Below, piece by piece: positions 40,232 through 49,309 of a stretch of 57,242 bases of DNA. The DNA lies in assembly GCA_910579135.1 (NCBI GenBank), contig CAJTTM010000016.1, positions 1 through 57,242 on the forward strand, written 5' to 3'. The notes below the pieces were generated by a model. That model made no database searches, had not been told where the DNA came from, and was given only the letters and a program-made list of their open reading frames with translations. The translations under genes were made by a program, and so were the position numbers. Every line of letters begins with the position of its first letter. Position 1 is the first letter of the stretch. Source of the DNA: an uncultured Erysipelotrichales bacterium (GTDB lineage Bacteria; Bacillota_I; Bacilli_A; Erysipelotrichales; Coprobacillaceae).

Positions 40232-43200
40232 ATGAGGGAAAAAATATTAAAGATATTTAAGATCTTTCTTTCATTAGTATTATTGATTTCCTTTTTGAAT
40301 CATTCAGGATTTGATGCTGTTGCAACGAATATTCTAGAACAAGAAGAACAGACACTTGTTTTAGATGATACAAATCAACAAAATGAAGAAACGAAAAACA
40401 CAGATATTGATAAAAATACTAAGAGAAAAGAAAATGTTGTGTTGACTCAAAGTATTGAAGGGGTAGAAATAAAATTAACTGCTAAAGCTGGAGTTTTAAA
40501 AGATAGTACAGTTTTAAATGTGAAAAAAGTAAATAGTAAAGCTATTGAATCTACAATTAAAAAATCTTTAAATAAAGACATGAAGTTAGAGAATGTCTTA
40601 GCTTATGATATGACTTTATTAGTAGATGGGAAAGAGGTTCAACCTGATGGTGATGTTAAGGTTGAGTTTTCAAAGCTTCCGTTTTCTGAAGAAAAGAATA
40701 AAGAAGTTGCTGTTTACCATGTTTTAAATAAGAAGGTAGAAGATATTGATTCTAAGATAAGTCATCATGGAAAAAGAGTTGATATTGAAACTAATCATTT
40801 TTCAGTTTATGCTATTTCTCAACTTTCACAAAAAACATCATTAAATGTAAGTTTGAAGTTTGTAAATGCTGATAATCAAACAATCAATACAAATGTGAAT
40901 GGAGTTTATTATACATTTATTACAGGAGTTAATAACGATAGAATAACTAAAGAAATTAAAGTTGTTGATGGTCAAGGAAGTGTAACAATTGATAAGATTT
41001 ATGATCAAAATGGTGGAAATCCACATGATTTATCTGTTGGGCAATATGATGTGAAATTGGCGAGTAGAAAAAATCAAGATATCAATGAAACAACAAGATA
41101 TGAGCAAAATAATATTGTTACACACGATCAAGGTAGTAAGATTAATGGTTGCTTTGAAATCAATACTGATGAAAAGATTATCATTAGTGGAAATCAAGAT
41201 AATCAATTAAATATTATAGCGAGAGCAAAAGGAAATGTTATTGCAGATTATGATTTTATTAAAAGTTCATTAGAAACTGCTACTCGTTTTGGAGCTTTTG
41301 CATTAGATTATATGCAAAGTGCAGATGTTGAATCTACAATTGCAGCTAAAAATGCTTATATTACTGCTGATTATGGTTTTTCTAGTAATAACTTTGATTT
41401 TATTAATAATAAAATTGTTGTTAATAAGATTTATAAAGAAAATGGACAACCAGCTAAAAACAAGGAAATTATCTTAAGGTTGTATCGTAAAGGGACTCAA
41501 AACTTAATAGATGAAATTCGAGGTCAAACGGATGAGCAGGGGCTATTTAATGCAACGTTTGAAAAATTGACTGATGGTAGTTATAACCTTGTAGAGGTTA
41601 TTAATGGTCAAGAAGTTTCAAAAAATATGATTGTAAAAGATAGTGATGGAAAGAATGTTAATGTCACTTTATCTAAGAGTGAAGTGATTATTAATAGTGG
41701 ATATTCTAACATTAGTTATTTTGATTCTATTAATGATGGAGTTATTAATAAGTGTAGAAGACCAGGGGTTATTGTCGTTAATAAGAAAGCGGATTATGAT
41801 CTTTATAAGGATAAAATGCCTAGTGATTTAGAATTGGTTCTTGCAGGTGAAGAAGGCTACAAGAATGTAATTAATTTTGATGATGAGTTTGTAGCATTAT
41901 CTAATCTATCTAAACGTTTATCCAATATTGTTTCATCTCAAGATGTTAAGGTTTATTATTTTGATATAGATGAATTCAATAATAATAATGGTGGACCTCG
42001 TAATTATGAATCAGATGGAAAGAGTTACATTGTTGTTAATGTAGATGCTTCAAAATATAAGGATTCAATTGGTATTAATGGTGATTTTTCAATAGATGGA
42101 AAACACATTGCTGCTGATTTTGGTAAAGAAGATAATGCAATTGATACAAAAATATTATTTAACTTCTATATTGAAGAAAATGGAGTAAGAACTCCATATA
42201 GTGGTAAGATTGATCAAAGAAGTGTATATACAGGTGTTATTTTGGCTCCAAATAGTCATTATATTGGAGCGATAGGTAACTTAGGTGGTACAATTATTGC
42301 TAAGAAATATGAACATGTTTCTGGTGAAATTCATCAAGAAAAGATGAGCAAAGAAGTTGTAAAAGCGATTACTCTTACAAATGAAAAAAACGATAACATT
42401 GAAATGTTAGGAAGTTTAAAGATTGTAAAAGTCACAAATGGAGCAACAACACCAAGTGATACAGAATTTAAAGTAACTGGGCCAAATGGATATGAAAAGA
42501 CAATTAAATATTCAGAATTTAAGAATGGAGAGTATCAATTGGATAATCTTGTATTAGGAGAATATAAAGTTGTTGAAAGTGGTGCAGAGGTTAAGGGATA
42601 TGCCTTAACAGTAAGTGGTGATGGTTCTGTAATTATTAATGAAAATCATTTAAATCAAAGTTTAACTCTTGTTAATGATTATATAACAACAAAGTTATCA
42701 ATTAATAAAGTTGATGAGGATGGAGAATTGTTGGCAGGTGCAGAGTTACAAATCCTTGATTTAAGTGGAAATATTATAAGAGATTTTGTTACAGATGGAA
42801 ATGAATATCAATTAGATGGAGTCTTAGAAGCAGGGAAGACATATGTGCTGCATGAGGTTAAAGCACCTGATGGCTATAAGGTAGCTGATGATATCTTCTT
42901 TACAGTTAATAAAGATGGAAGTGTTAATAGCATAGAAATGATTGACTTAAAAGAAAATAGTGAAGTTATCGAAAGAAGAACAAATTTGATTTTATATAAA
43001 GTCGATCAAGATGAGAATTTATTAGAGGGTGCATCATTTACATTATCTAAGATAGATGTAAATGGAAGTGAGACGATTATAGAAACAATTGATAATGGAC
43101 CAAGATTTGAATTTAAAGATTTAGAGGATGGACATTATATTATCTATGAAACAGTTATTCCTGAAGGATATGATGGAATTGAACCATTTGAAATAGATAT

Positions 43201-43474
43201 TATTAAAGGACAAATCTATTATGATGGAGAAGTTGAAACTTCATTTGCAATCATGAATACTGATAATGGATTAACACCTGGGGTATTAGGTGATAAATAT
43301 GTTAATAAAGATTTTGAAAAAGATAGTTTCAACTATAATGTCTTAGGAGATAAGGTTGTTCGTGATATTAAGCATGTTAAGACTTCTGATGATCAAAATA
43401 TTCTTATTTATGTAGGAGTTGGATTAGTAGCTGGTATAGTTGCTTTCATTCTTATGAAGAAGAAAAAGAAATAA
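40232..43474 (+). CDS. Large Cna-B/SpaA-like surface adhesin
   Basis: 1080 residues. Signal peptide at 1-35 (IFLSLVLLISFLNHSGFDAVA). Residues 35-720 hold beta-rich stalk domains (KVEFSKLPF, GEIHQEKMSKEVVKAIT, IIVNKIYKENGQPAK-type units). Residues 730-1020 are three Cna-B/SpaA isopeptide domains with the usual K-V-(D), E-x-K-A-P-D-GY signatures (KLSINKVDEDGELLAGAEL; LHEVKAPDGYKVADD). The tail is HVKTSDDQN, a hydrophobic helix and KKKKK, in the position of a sortase signal though LPxTG is absent. Expressed from the c-di-GMP riboswitch transcript. Adhesion or pilus-like role. Confidence 0.9.
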   Translation: MREKILKIFKIFLSLVLLISFLNHSGFDAVATNILEQEEQTLVLDDTNQQNEETKNTDIDKNTKRKENVVLTQSIEGVEIKLTAKAGVLKDSTVLNVKKVNSKAIESTIKKSLNKDMKLENVLAYDMTLLVDGKEVQPDGDVKVEFSKLPFSEEKNKEVAVYHVLNKKVEDIDSKISHHGKRVDIETNHFSVYAISQLSQKTSLNVSLKFVNADNQTINTNVNGVYYTFITGVNNDRITKEIKVVDGQGSVTIDKIYDQNGGNPHDLSVGQYDVKLASRKNQDINETTRYEQNNIVTHDQGSKINGCFEINTDEKIIISGNQDNQLNIIARAKGNVIADYDFIKSSLETATRFGAFALDYMQSADVESTIAAKNAYITADYGFSSNNFDFINNKIVVNKIYKENGQPAKNKEIILRLYRKGTQNLIDEIRGQTDEQGLFNATFEKLTDGSYNLVEVINGQEVSKNMIVKDSDGKNVNVTLSKSEVIINSGYSNISYFDSINDGVINKCRRPGVIVVNKKADYDLYKDKMPSDLELVLAGEEGYKNVINFDDEFVALSNLSKRLSNIVSSQDVKVYYFDIDEFNNNNGGPRNYESDGKSYIVVNVDASKYKDSIGINGDFSIDGKHIAADFGKEDNAIDTKILFNFYIEENGVRTPYSGKIDQRSVYTGVILAPNSHYIGAIGNLGGTIIAKKYEHVSGEIHQEKMSKEVVKAITLTNEKNDNIEMLGSLKIVKVTNGATTPSDTEFKVTGPNGYEKTIKYSEFKNGEYQLDNLVLGEYKVVESGAEVKGYALTVSGDGSVIINENHLNQSLTLVNDYITTKLSINKVDEDGELLAGAELQILDLSGNIIRDFVTDGNEYQLDGVLEAGKTYVLHEVKAPDGYKVADDIFFTVNKDGSVNSIEMIDLKENSEVIERRTNLILYKVDQDENLLEGASFTLSKIDVNGSETIIETIDNGPRFEFKDLEDGHYIIYETVIPEGYDGIEPFEIDIIKGQIYYDGEVETSFAIMNTDNGLTPGVLGDKYVNKDFEKDSFNYNVLGDKVVRDIKHVKTSDDQNILIYVGVGLVAGIVAFILMKKKKK

Positions 43475-43476
43475 TA

Positions 43477-43520
43477 GGATAGGAGAGGTTTTGATAATCT
43501 CTCTTATCCTTATTTTTTTA
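43477..43520 (+). terminator. Terminator after the large adhesin
   Basis: GGATAGGAGAG (43477-43487) and CTCTCTTATCC (43499-43509), 11 bp with one G-U pair, 11-nt loop, then TTATTTTTTT. The following 150 nt hold TTGACA (near 43561) without a clear -10, and the ribosome binding site AAGGAGGAG of the next gene. Confidence 0.92.
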
Positions 43521-43667
43521 TTAAAAATGAAATTAATTGGTCAAACAATAATTTATTAGTTGACATTTAGCAATATTAATAGCAAAATAATATTAGAAGA
43601 AATTTATTCTTAATATGAAGATGTTAATATTTATAGTAAGATTGTTAAAATTTAAGGAGGAGAGGTT

Positions 43668-44933
43668 ATGAAGAGAAAAGAGTTGAAAATTTTTAAAATC
43701 TTTCTTTCACTATTATTGTTAATTTCTATTGGTAGTTATTTTAGTTTTAATGCTTTAGCAGTTGAAACTGAATCTTTTAATGATGGGGATAAATCAATAA
43801 CAGAAAAAGATTCTAAGGTTAATGATCAGATATCATCGGATGATGACTTCAATCAAAGTGGTGGAACTCTTATCATAAAAAAGATATCAAATGGAACAGT
43901 TACACCTGAGAATACTGAGTTTATGGTGATAGGACCAAATGATTATAATAAGGTTATTAAGTATTCAGAGTTTATTGATGGAGAATATCAATTAGAAAAT
44001 CTTGTATTAGGAGAATATAAAGTTACTGAAAGTCTTGCGGATGTTGATGGTTATGTTTTAGACGTGCAGGGGAATACTAATGTAGTAATTGATGCAGAAC
44101 ATTTGAGTCAAAGTATTACTTTTACTAATCATTATGAAATGACAAGAGTATCAATTAGTAGAACTAATAATGAGAAGGTTTTGTTATCAGGCTCTCAACT
44201 AGAAATACAAGAATTAGATGGTCGAGTTGTTAAGTGTTTTGAAACAGATGGAACAGAGTATCAATTAGATGGAGTTTTGATTGCAGGTAAATCTTATGTA
44301 TTGCATGAAGTGAAGGCACCAGAAGGATATAGGATTGCCGATGATATATTGTTTACAGTTTACTTAGATGGAAATGTTAAGCATATAGAAATGTCAAGTT
44401 TAAAGGAGAATAGTGAGAGAAAAGCTAATCTCACTATTTATCAAGTTGATCAAGATGAGAATTTATTAGAAGGCGCATCATTTACGCTTGTAAGAATAAT
44501 TGAAGATGGTAATGAAATTATCGTAGGAACAGTTGATAAAGGACCTAGATTTGATTTTATGGATTTAGAAGATGGACATTATGTTGTTTATGAATCTGTT
44601 GTTCCAAAGGGGTATGAAGGAATTGAACCATTTGAAATAGATGTTATTGATGGTGTTATTCATTATGAAGGTGCACCTGAAACTTTGTTTGTTATTATGA
44701 ATGTGGATAATGGATTAACACCAGTAGATGTATTAAGTGGTAATACAGATAAGGAGAAAGATAAAAAGGATCTTATTCATAATCCTTCTAAGAAGATTAT
44801 ATACAAAAAGGTTAATCATAATGTTAAACAAGTAGATACTTCTGATGATCAAAATATTATTATTTATGTAGGAGTTGGATTAGTGGCTGGAGTTCTAGCA
44901 TTTATTTTACTAAAAAAGAAAAAAGAAAAGTAA
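43668..44933 (+). CDS. Shorter paralogue of the Cna-B adhesin
   Basis: 421 residues. Signal peptide (KIFKIFLSLLLLISIGSYFSF) near-identical in style to the large adhesin. Three Cna-B units at about 60-150, 155-245 and 250-345 are paralogous to the last three of the large protein, e.g. GPNDYNKVIKYSEF vs GPNGYEKTIKYSEF, and LHEVKAPEGYRIADD. In the second unit the probable isopeptide Lys is Arg (VSISRTNNEK). The tail QVDTSDDQN plus hydrophobic helix and KKKKEK replaces LPxTG in both. It may be a minor pilin or partner of the large protein. Confidence 0.9.
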   Translation: MKRKELKIFKIFLSLLLLISIGSYFSFNALAVETESFNDGDKSITEKDSKVNDQISSDDDFNQSGGTLIIKKISNGTVTPENTEFMVIGPNDYNKVIKYSEFIDGEYQLENLVLGEYKVTESLADVDGYVLDVQGNTNVVIDAEHLSQSITFTNHYEMTRVSISRTNNEKVLLSGSQLEIQELDGRVVKCFETDGTEYQLDGVLIAGKSYVLHEVKAPEGYRIADDILFTVYLDGNVKHIEMSSLKENSERKANLTIYQVDQDENLLEGASFTLVRIIEDGNEIIVGTVDKGPRFDFMDLEDGHYVVYESVVPKGYEGIEPFEIDVIDGVIHYEGAPETLFVIMNVDNGLTPVDVLSGNTDKEKDKKDLIHNPSKKIIYKKVNHNVKQVDTSDDQNIIIYVGVGLVAGVLAFILLKKKKEK

Positions 44934-44960
44934 AAGTCATGAGATTTCATGGCTTTTTAT
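44934..44960 (+). terminator. Intrinsic terminator
   Basis: AAGTCATGA (44934-44942) and TCATGGCTT (44947-44955), one G-U pair, 4-nt loop, then TTTTAT. Confidence 0.82.
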
Positions 44961-44979
44961 ATAAATAAGGGAATGGCTT

Positions 44980-45704
44980 ATGATAAAGAAAATATTTTTA
45001 ATAGTTGTGATTATATTTTTTTAACAGGCTGTTTAAGTCAAGGGTAAGTCGAAAGTAAAAATAAAAAAGTGATGAGCTAATATTTAATAAATATCAAAAT
45101 GCAGATGATTATAAAGAGAGTTATTTTTATGATTATTATGATGGAAATATAGAATGGGAAAAATCAGTAATTCATTTTATGAGTCTTTTGAACGTTATCA
45201 TCATGGTGTCAATTTGATTGTGCTTAGTGATGATTGTTATACAAAATATAAACAAGATATTTTATTGCATTAGATGGATATTTTGCTCAATATGAATTAT
45301 CTTAGACATTAAATAGATATGTACAGAACTTTATTTCTTTATCTCATGGTACTTATGCAACAAATGATCAAAAGAATTTTATGTTAGAAGAAGGAGATTT
45401 GAAGTTAGAAAGAGAGACTTCTCAAAAAGAACTTCTAGCTACGAAAGAAGAAAAGTATGAATATGATATGAAGTCTAATGTATTTAAGATAAAAATACCT
45501 CAAAGAGTTAAAGAACAAATGGATAGTTTTGAATTTAATGTATACATTAAATGTAATACTGATGAATTATCTATAAGTGATAAAAATCGTTTATATTATC
45601 TACAATATAAGGATGATAAATATGGATCGGATTTTTCAAATAGTGATTTTCATAGTATTGAAGAGGATAATCGTTATTGGATAGGAATAAAAGTAAAAAA
45701 ATAA
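44980..45704 (+). pseudogene. Decayed lipoprotein gene
   Basis: ATG 44980 opens a lipoprotein signal MIKKIFLIVVIIFF that runs into a stop in a run of Ts; one extra T would give LTGCLSQG, a perfect lipobox. Further stops follow (near 45020-45060 and 45270-45305), yet the frame fragments YKESYFYDYYDGNIEWEK and then an intact 107-residue stretch (45381-45704) read as protein. The decay therefore involves several frameshifts. The last part keeps LYYLQYKDDKYGSDF and a Trp-rich end. No intact product is expected. Confidence 0.8.
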
Positions 45705-45723
45705 ACGGACAAATGTCCGTTTT
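45703..45723. terminator. Bidirectional terminator between decayed lipoprotein gene and addA
   Basis: AAACGGACA (45703-45711) and TGTCCGTTT (45714-45722), perfect 9-bp stem; A and T runs serve both directions. Confidence 0.88.
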
Positions 45724-48700
45724 AAAATTCTACACCTTTAGAAATATGTAAATAATATACAATGGCTTGAACTTCTTTTCCATACATTTCTTTAAGAACT
45801 TTTTTATAATAATCAAGTTGTATTTGATGTTTTTGGATAAGTATTGTATTTGATGTTGATTGTTGTACTCTATCAGTTTTGTAATCCAAAACATAAACTT
45901 GATTATCTTTTATAAAAACAAGGTCAAAGATTCCATGTATTATTTGATTTAAAGATTTATCAAAATAAGAAAAAGATTTTTCTTTATAAATATAATCGCT
46001 TTGACTAATCATTTGATAATATGGACCTTTAATAAAGGATTCAATATTATCTTTGTAATCAATTAGAACTTCTTTTCCTGTTTCATCTATCAATGATTCA
46101 TTAAACATATTTTCAATAATTTGTTGAACATTATCATTATTAAAAGATAAATAACTCATTAATAAATGAACTAAAGTCCCTTTATCACTTGCTTTTATCA
46201 CTTGATTATCATCTTCATCAACATGAATATAATGATCATCTTTAGTATGAGTTAATGCAGTAACTGCTAAAGTTTTAGGTTTGTTTAAATCATAAGGATA
46301 TTTATAATGGCTATAATATTGTTGGTATTCATCATTTACAAGTTGATCTATATGATGATAATGTGGTATTAAACTTTCTAGTGTTTTATCATCAGTTAAT
46401 TGTAAAGAAAACATTGCATGTTCAGTTGAATCGAATGTTAATCTTTTTTCAAAGTGATATTGTTTTAATAACATTGCTTTATCTTTTAATTTTGGAATAG
46501 ATAAGCACTGTTCAATAATAGAAGGATGCCTCAGTATAGCAGCTAATATCCATGATAAATAATTATTTGTTTCTCTTAAACGATTATAAAGCAGCACATC
46601 TTTTGCTCCTTTTCTTTTATAAATATCTTCACATTCATTCACAAGTAGTTTTTGTTGGATATCTATAATTTCATCGATATCTTTAATAACACCAGTTAAA
46701 ATAAGCTTTGAAGAAGCTCTTGTTAATGCAACATACAAAATACGCATTTCTTCATCGATAGATGCCTTAGTTTGATATTTCGCAATCATATTACGATAAA
46801 CATTATCATATTCAATAATAATATTATTGATGTTATCAATATTCTTATATAAACGAGGTTTTAAAGCAAAACCAAGTTGTTTATCAATCATTAATTTCTC
46901 TTTACTATCTTGCATATTAAAGCGTTTATGCATATTACATACAAAGACAATAGGAAACTCTAAACCTTTGGATTTATGAATTGTCATAAATTCTACCGCT
47001 TCATCATTAGAACTAGATGCTCCTGGAGCATAGTCTGATGAATTTTCTAATGTATAAATAAGATCGTTAAGATAAGGATGTGCTGATTGTAATTGTTTAA
47101 TAATTTCAAAGAATAAATCAAGATTGGCTTTTCTTTGAGCTCCATTATTTAAATTAGAAACAAAGAGTTTATAATCTGTTAATTCATCGATCTTTAATAT
47201 TAATTCATAAGGACTATGTTGATAACTATATAATTTTAATTCTTCAAAATATTCAAGAAATTGAACAATCTGAGGAGAAGAGCTTTCTTTTAAACATTCA
47301 TATAATGGAATATTTTTATGATCAATTCTTAACTTTGCGATTTCATTCATATCAATATGAGAGAAACTATAAGGTAGTCTTAAAACACTTAATAAAGAAA
47401 TATCGTCATAAGGATTATTAATAGCTTTTAAAAAAGAAATCATACTTATTATTTCATTAGAGTTTAGTAATCCTTGAGACAAAACAATATGAGTTGGAAT
47501 ATGATATTGATCAAAAACCTTTTTAAATGTAATAAAAGAAGTTGTGGATCTCATTAACACTGCAATATCATTAAAAGAGAAAGATTGTGATTCTTCTTTT
47601 AACCTTGCTATTCTTTGTGCACACATATGTGCTTCATATTGTTCTTTGTCTAATTCATCTTGAGGATCATATATATCAATTAAGACTTCTGTTTCTAAAT
47701 GCTTATCATGAAAGAAACGCTTTCTTGCTTCTTCTTTTTTTCCTTGCTCTTTTCCATCATAATCATAATTTAATCTTGCGCTCTCATCTAAATAATATTC
47801 TAATCCACCAATATCTTTATCCATGATTGCATTAAATATATAATTAATTGAATCTAAAACCACTTTAGAAGAACGATAATTATAAACTAAATCAATTCTT
47901 CTCGTCTTTGTCTTTAAACAATCTTCATCGGATAAAGAATATTGATTATATTTATTTAAGAAAATTTGAGGATCAGCTTGTCTAAAACGATAAATAGATT
48001 GTTTCATATCTCCAACCATAAATAATGGAATATGGGGATTCTTAGCTTCTGAAATCTTTAATAATAAAGATTCTTGAATTTGATTAGTATCTTGATATTC
48101 ATCAACCATAATTTCTTTTAAAGAATCATGAAGCTTTTCAACAATTCCATATTGGGGTTTTAATAATTGATGGGCATATCTTTCTAAATCAGAAAAATCC
48201 AATTGATTTAATTCTCTTTTTCTTTGATTATAAGCCAGTTGAAAACGATCTAGCAATCCATTTTTACCAATTAAGATTTGAATAGCTTGATAACTAATAT
48301 TTAATTTCTCAATAAACTCTTTTTCATTTATATCAATATAGGAAGAAATAGCTTTATTGTAAGAATCTAAAACATCTCTTTTCATCTTATTAAAAGTCTT
48401 CTTAACAACTTCATCAACTTCTTTCCAATTCATATTATATGCTTTTAAAGGTTTATCGTTTAATAAACTTACTAATGTATCATAGGTGATTGGATGTTCA
48501 AGTGTTTGAATCCTTTCATCTATATAATCATATAATGAATCAAAAGGAATCATTAATAATTGATTCTTTTCACTTTGATCATCGGGTCTTTCATAAAAAT
48601 CACTTAACTGTTGTGTTTCACAATAATATCTTAATTCTACAAGTTTATTCATAGCCATTTGACATTCATTGTAAAATAAATGTTTAAGTGCAGGAAATAA

Positions 48701-49309
48701 ATTCCAATCATTAATAGATGAAATTTGATAATCAACATGATATATTTTTTCTACAAAATCATAGAATCCATCAATAGAATGAGAAAGTTCATCAATAGAT
48801 AATAAAACATCTTCAAATTCATCAAATTGATAACCATGAAAATATAAAGAGAAAAAGTCTTTATATAGAGGATCTTTGACCCATTGTTCTTCACATTCTT
48901 TTAAAACTTCTTTTTTAATAGCAAGAGGATCACTATTAATACTAAAGCCAGGTAAAACATTAATAAGATACCCATATTTCATCAATAATAAATTACAAAA
49001 TCCATGAAAATTGGTAATATAAGCATTAGGAAGATTTAATAACTGTTCATTAAGATGAATAGATAAATCATTATCAATATCACTGACAACAAGTTTATTT
49101 AATTCATCAGATAAACGTTGTTTCATTTCATTACCAGCTGCTTCTGTAAAGGTTAAAACAAGAAAGTTAGAAATATTATATCCTTCTTTTAATAATTCAA
49201 TAATACGACTGACAAGAATCTTTGTTTTACCACTTCCAGCAGGAGCACTGACTAAAATAGAAGAATTACGTTGCATAATAGCTTTTAATTGACCTTCATT
49301 AAATGGCAT
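45722..49309 (-). CDS. addA: AddA helicase-nuclease subunit
   Basis: 1195 residues, the normal length. UvrD-type helicase: Walker A SAPAGSGKTK (about 19-28), motif Ia TFTEAAGNEM, Walker B MVDEYQDTNQ, motif III FMVGDMKQSIYRFRQADP, motif VI ILYVALTRAS. C-terminal RecB-type nuclease with DYKT (1142-1145) and upstream LVHLLMSYLSF. With AddB it resects double-strand breaks until Chi and loads RecA. It follows addB with a 1-bp overlap, leftward. Intact. Confidence 0.97.
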   Translation of the reverse strand: MPFNEGQLKAIMQRNSSILVSAPAGSGKTKILVSRIIELLKEGYNISNFLVLTFTEAAGNEMKQRLSDELNKLVVSDIDNDLSIHLNEQLLNLPNAYITNFHGFCNLLLMKYGYLINVLPGFSINSDPLAIKKEVLKECEEQWVKDPLYKDFFSLYFHGYQFDEFEDVLLSIDELSHSIDGFYDFVEKIYHVDYQISSINDWNLFPALKHLFYNECQMAMNKLVELRYYCETQQLSDFYERPDDQSEKNQLLMIPFDSLYDYIDERIQTLEHPITYDTLVSLLNDKPLKAYNMNWKEVDEVVKKTFNKMKRDVLDSYNKAISSYIDINEKEFIEKLNISYQAIQILIGKNGLLDRFQLAYNQRKRELNQLDFSDLERYAHQLLKPQYGIVEKLHDSLKEIMVDEYQDTNQIQESLLLKISEAKNPHIPLFMVGDMKQSIYRFRQADPQIFLNKYNQYSLSDEDCLKTKTRRIDLVYNYRSSKVVLDSINYIFNAIMDKDIGGLEYYLDESARLNYDYDGKEQGKKEEARKRFFHDKHLETEVLIDIYDPQDELDKEQYEAHMCAQRIARLKEESQSFSFNDIAVLMRSTTSFITFKKVFDQYHIPTHIVLSQGLLNSNEIISMISFLKAINNPYDDISLLSVLRLPYSFSHIDMNEIAKLRIDHKNIPLYECLKESSSPQIVQFLEYFEELKLYSYQHSPYELILKIDELTDYKLFVSNLNNGAQRKANLDLFFEIIKQLQSAHPYLNDLIYTLENSSDYAPGASSSNDEAVEFMTIHKSKGLEFPIVFVCNMHKRFNMQDSKEKLMIDKQLGFALKPRLYKNIDNINNIIIEYDNVYRNMIAKYQTKASIDEEMRILYVALTRASSKLILTGVIKDIDEIIDIQQKLLVNECEDIYKRKGAKDVLLYNRLRETNNYLSWILAAILRHPSIIEQCLSIPKLKDKAMLLKQYHFEKRLTFDSTEHAMFSLQLTDDKTLESLIPHYHHIDQLVNDEYQQYYSHYKYPYDLNKPKTLAVTALTHTKDDHYIHVDEDDNQVIKASDKGTLVHLLMSYLSFNNDNVQQIIENMFNESLIDETGKEVLIDYKDNIESFIKGPYYQMISQSDYIYKEKSFSYFDKSLNQIIHGIFDLVFIKDNQVYVLDYKTDRVQQSTSNTILIQKHQIQLDYYKKVLKEMYGKEVQAIVYYLHISKGVEF

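Noticed and set aside
40841..41026. Minus-strand open frame in the large adhesin
   Set aside because: Antisense to beta-rich codons, no start signal.
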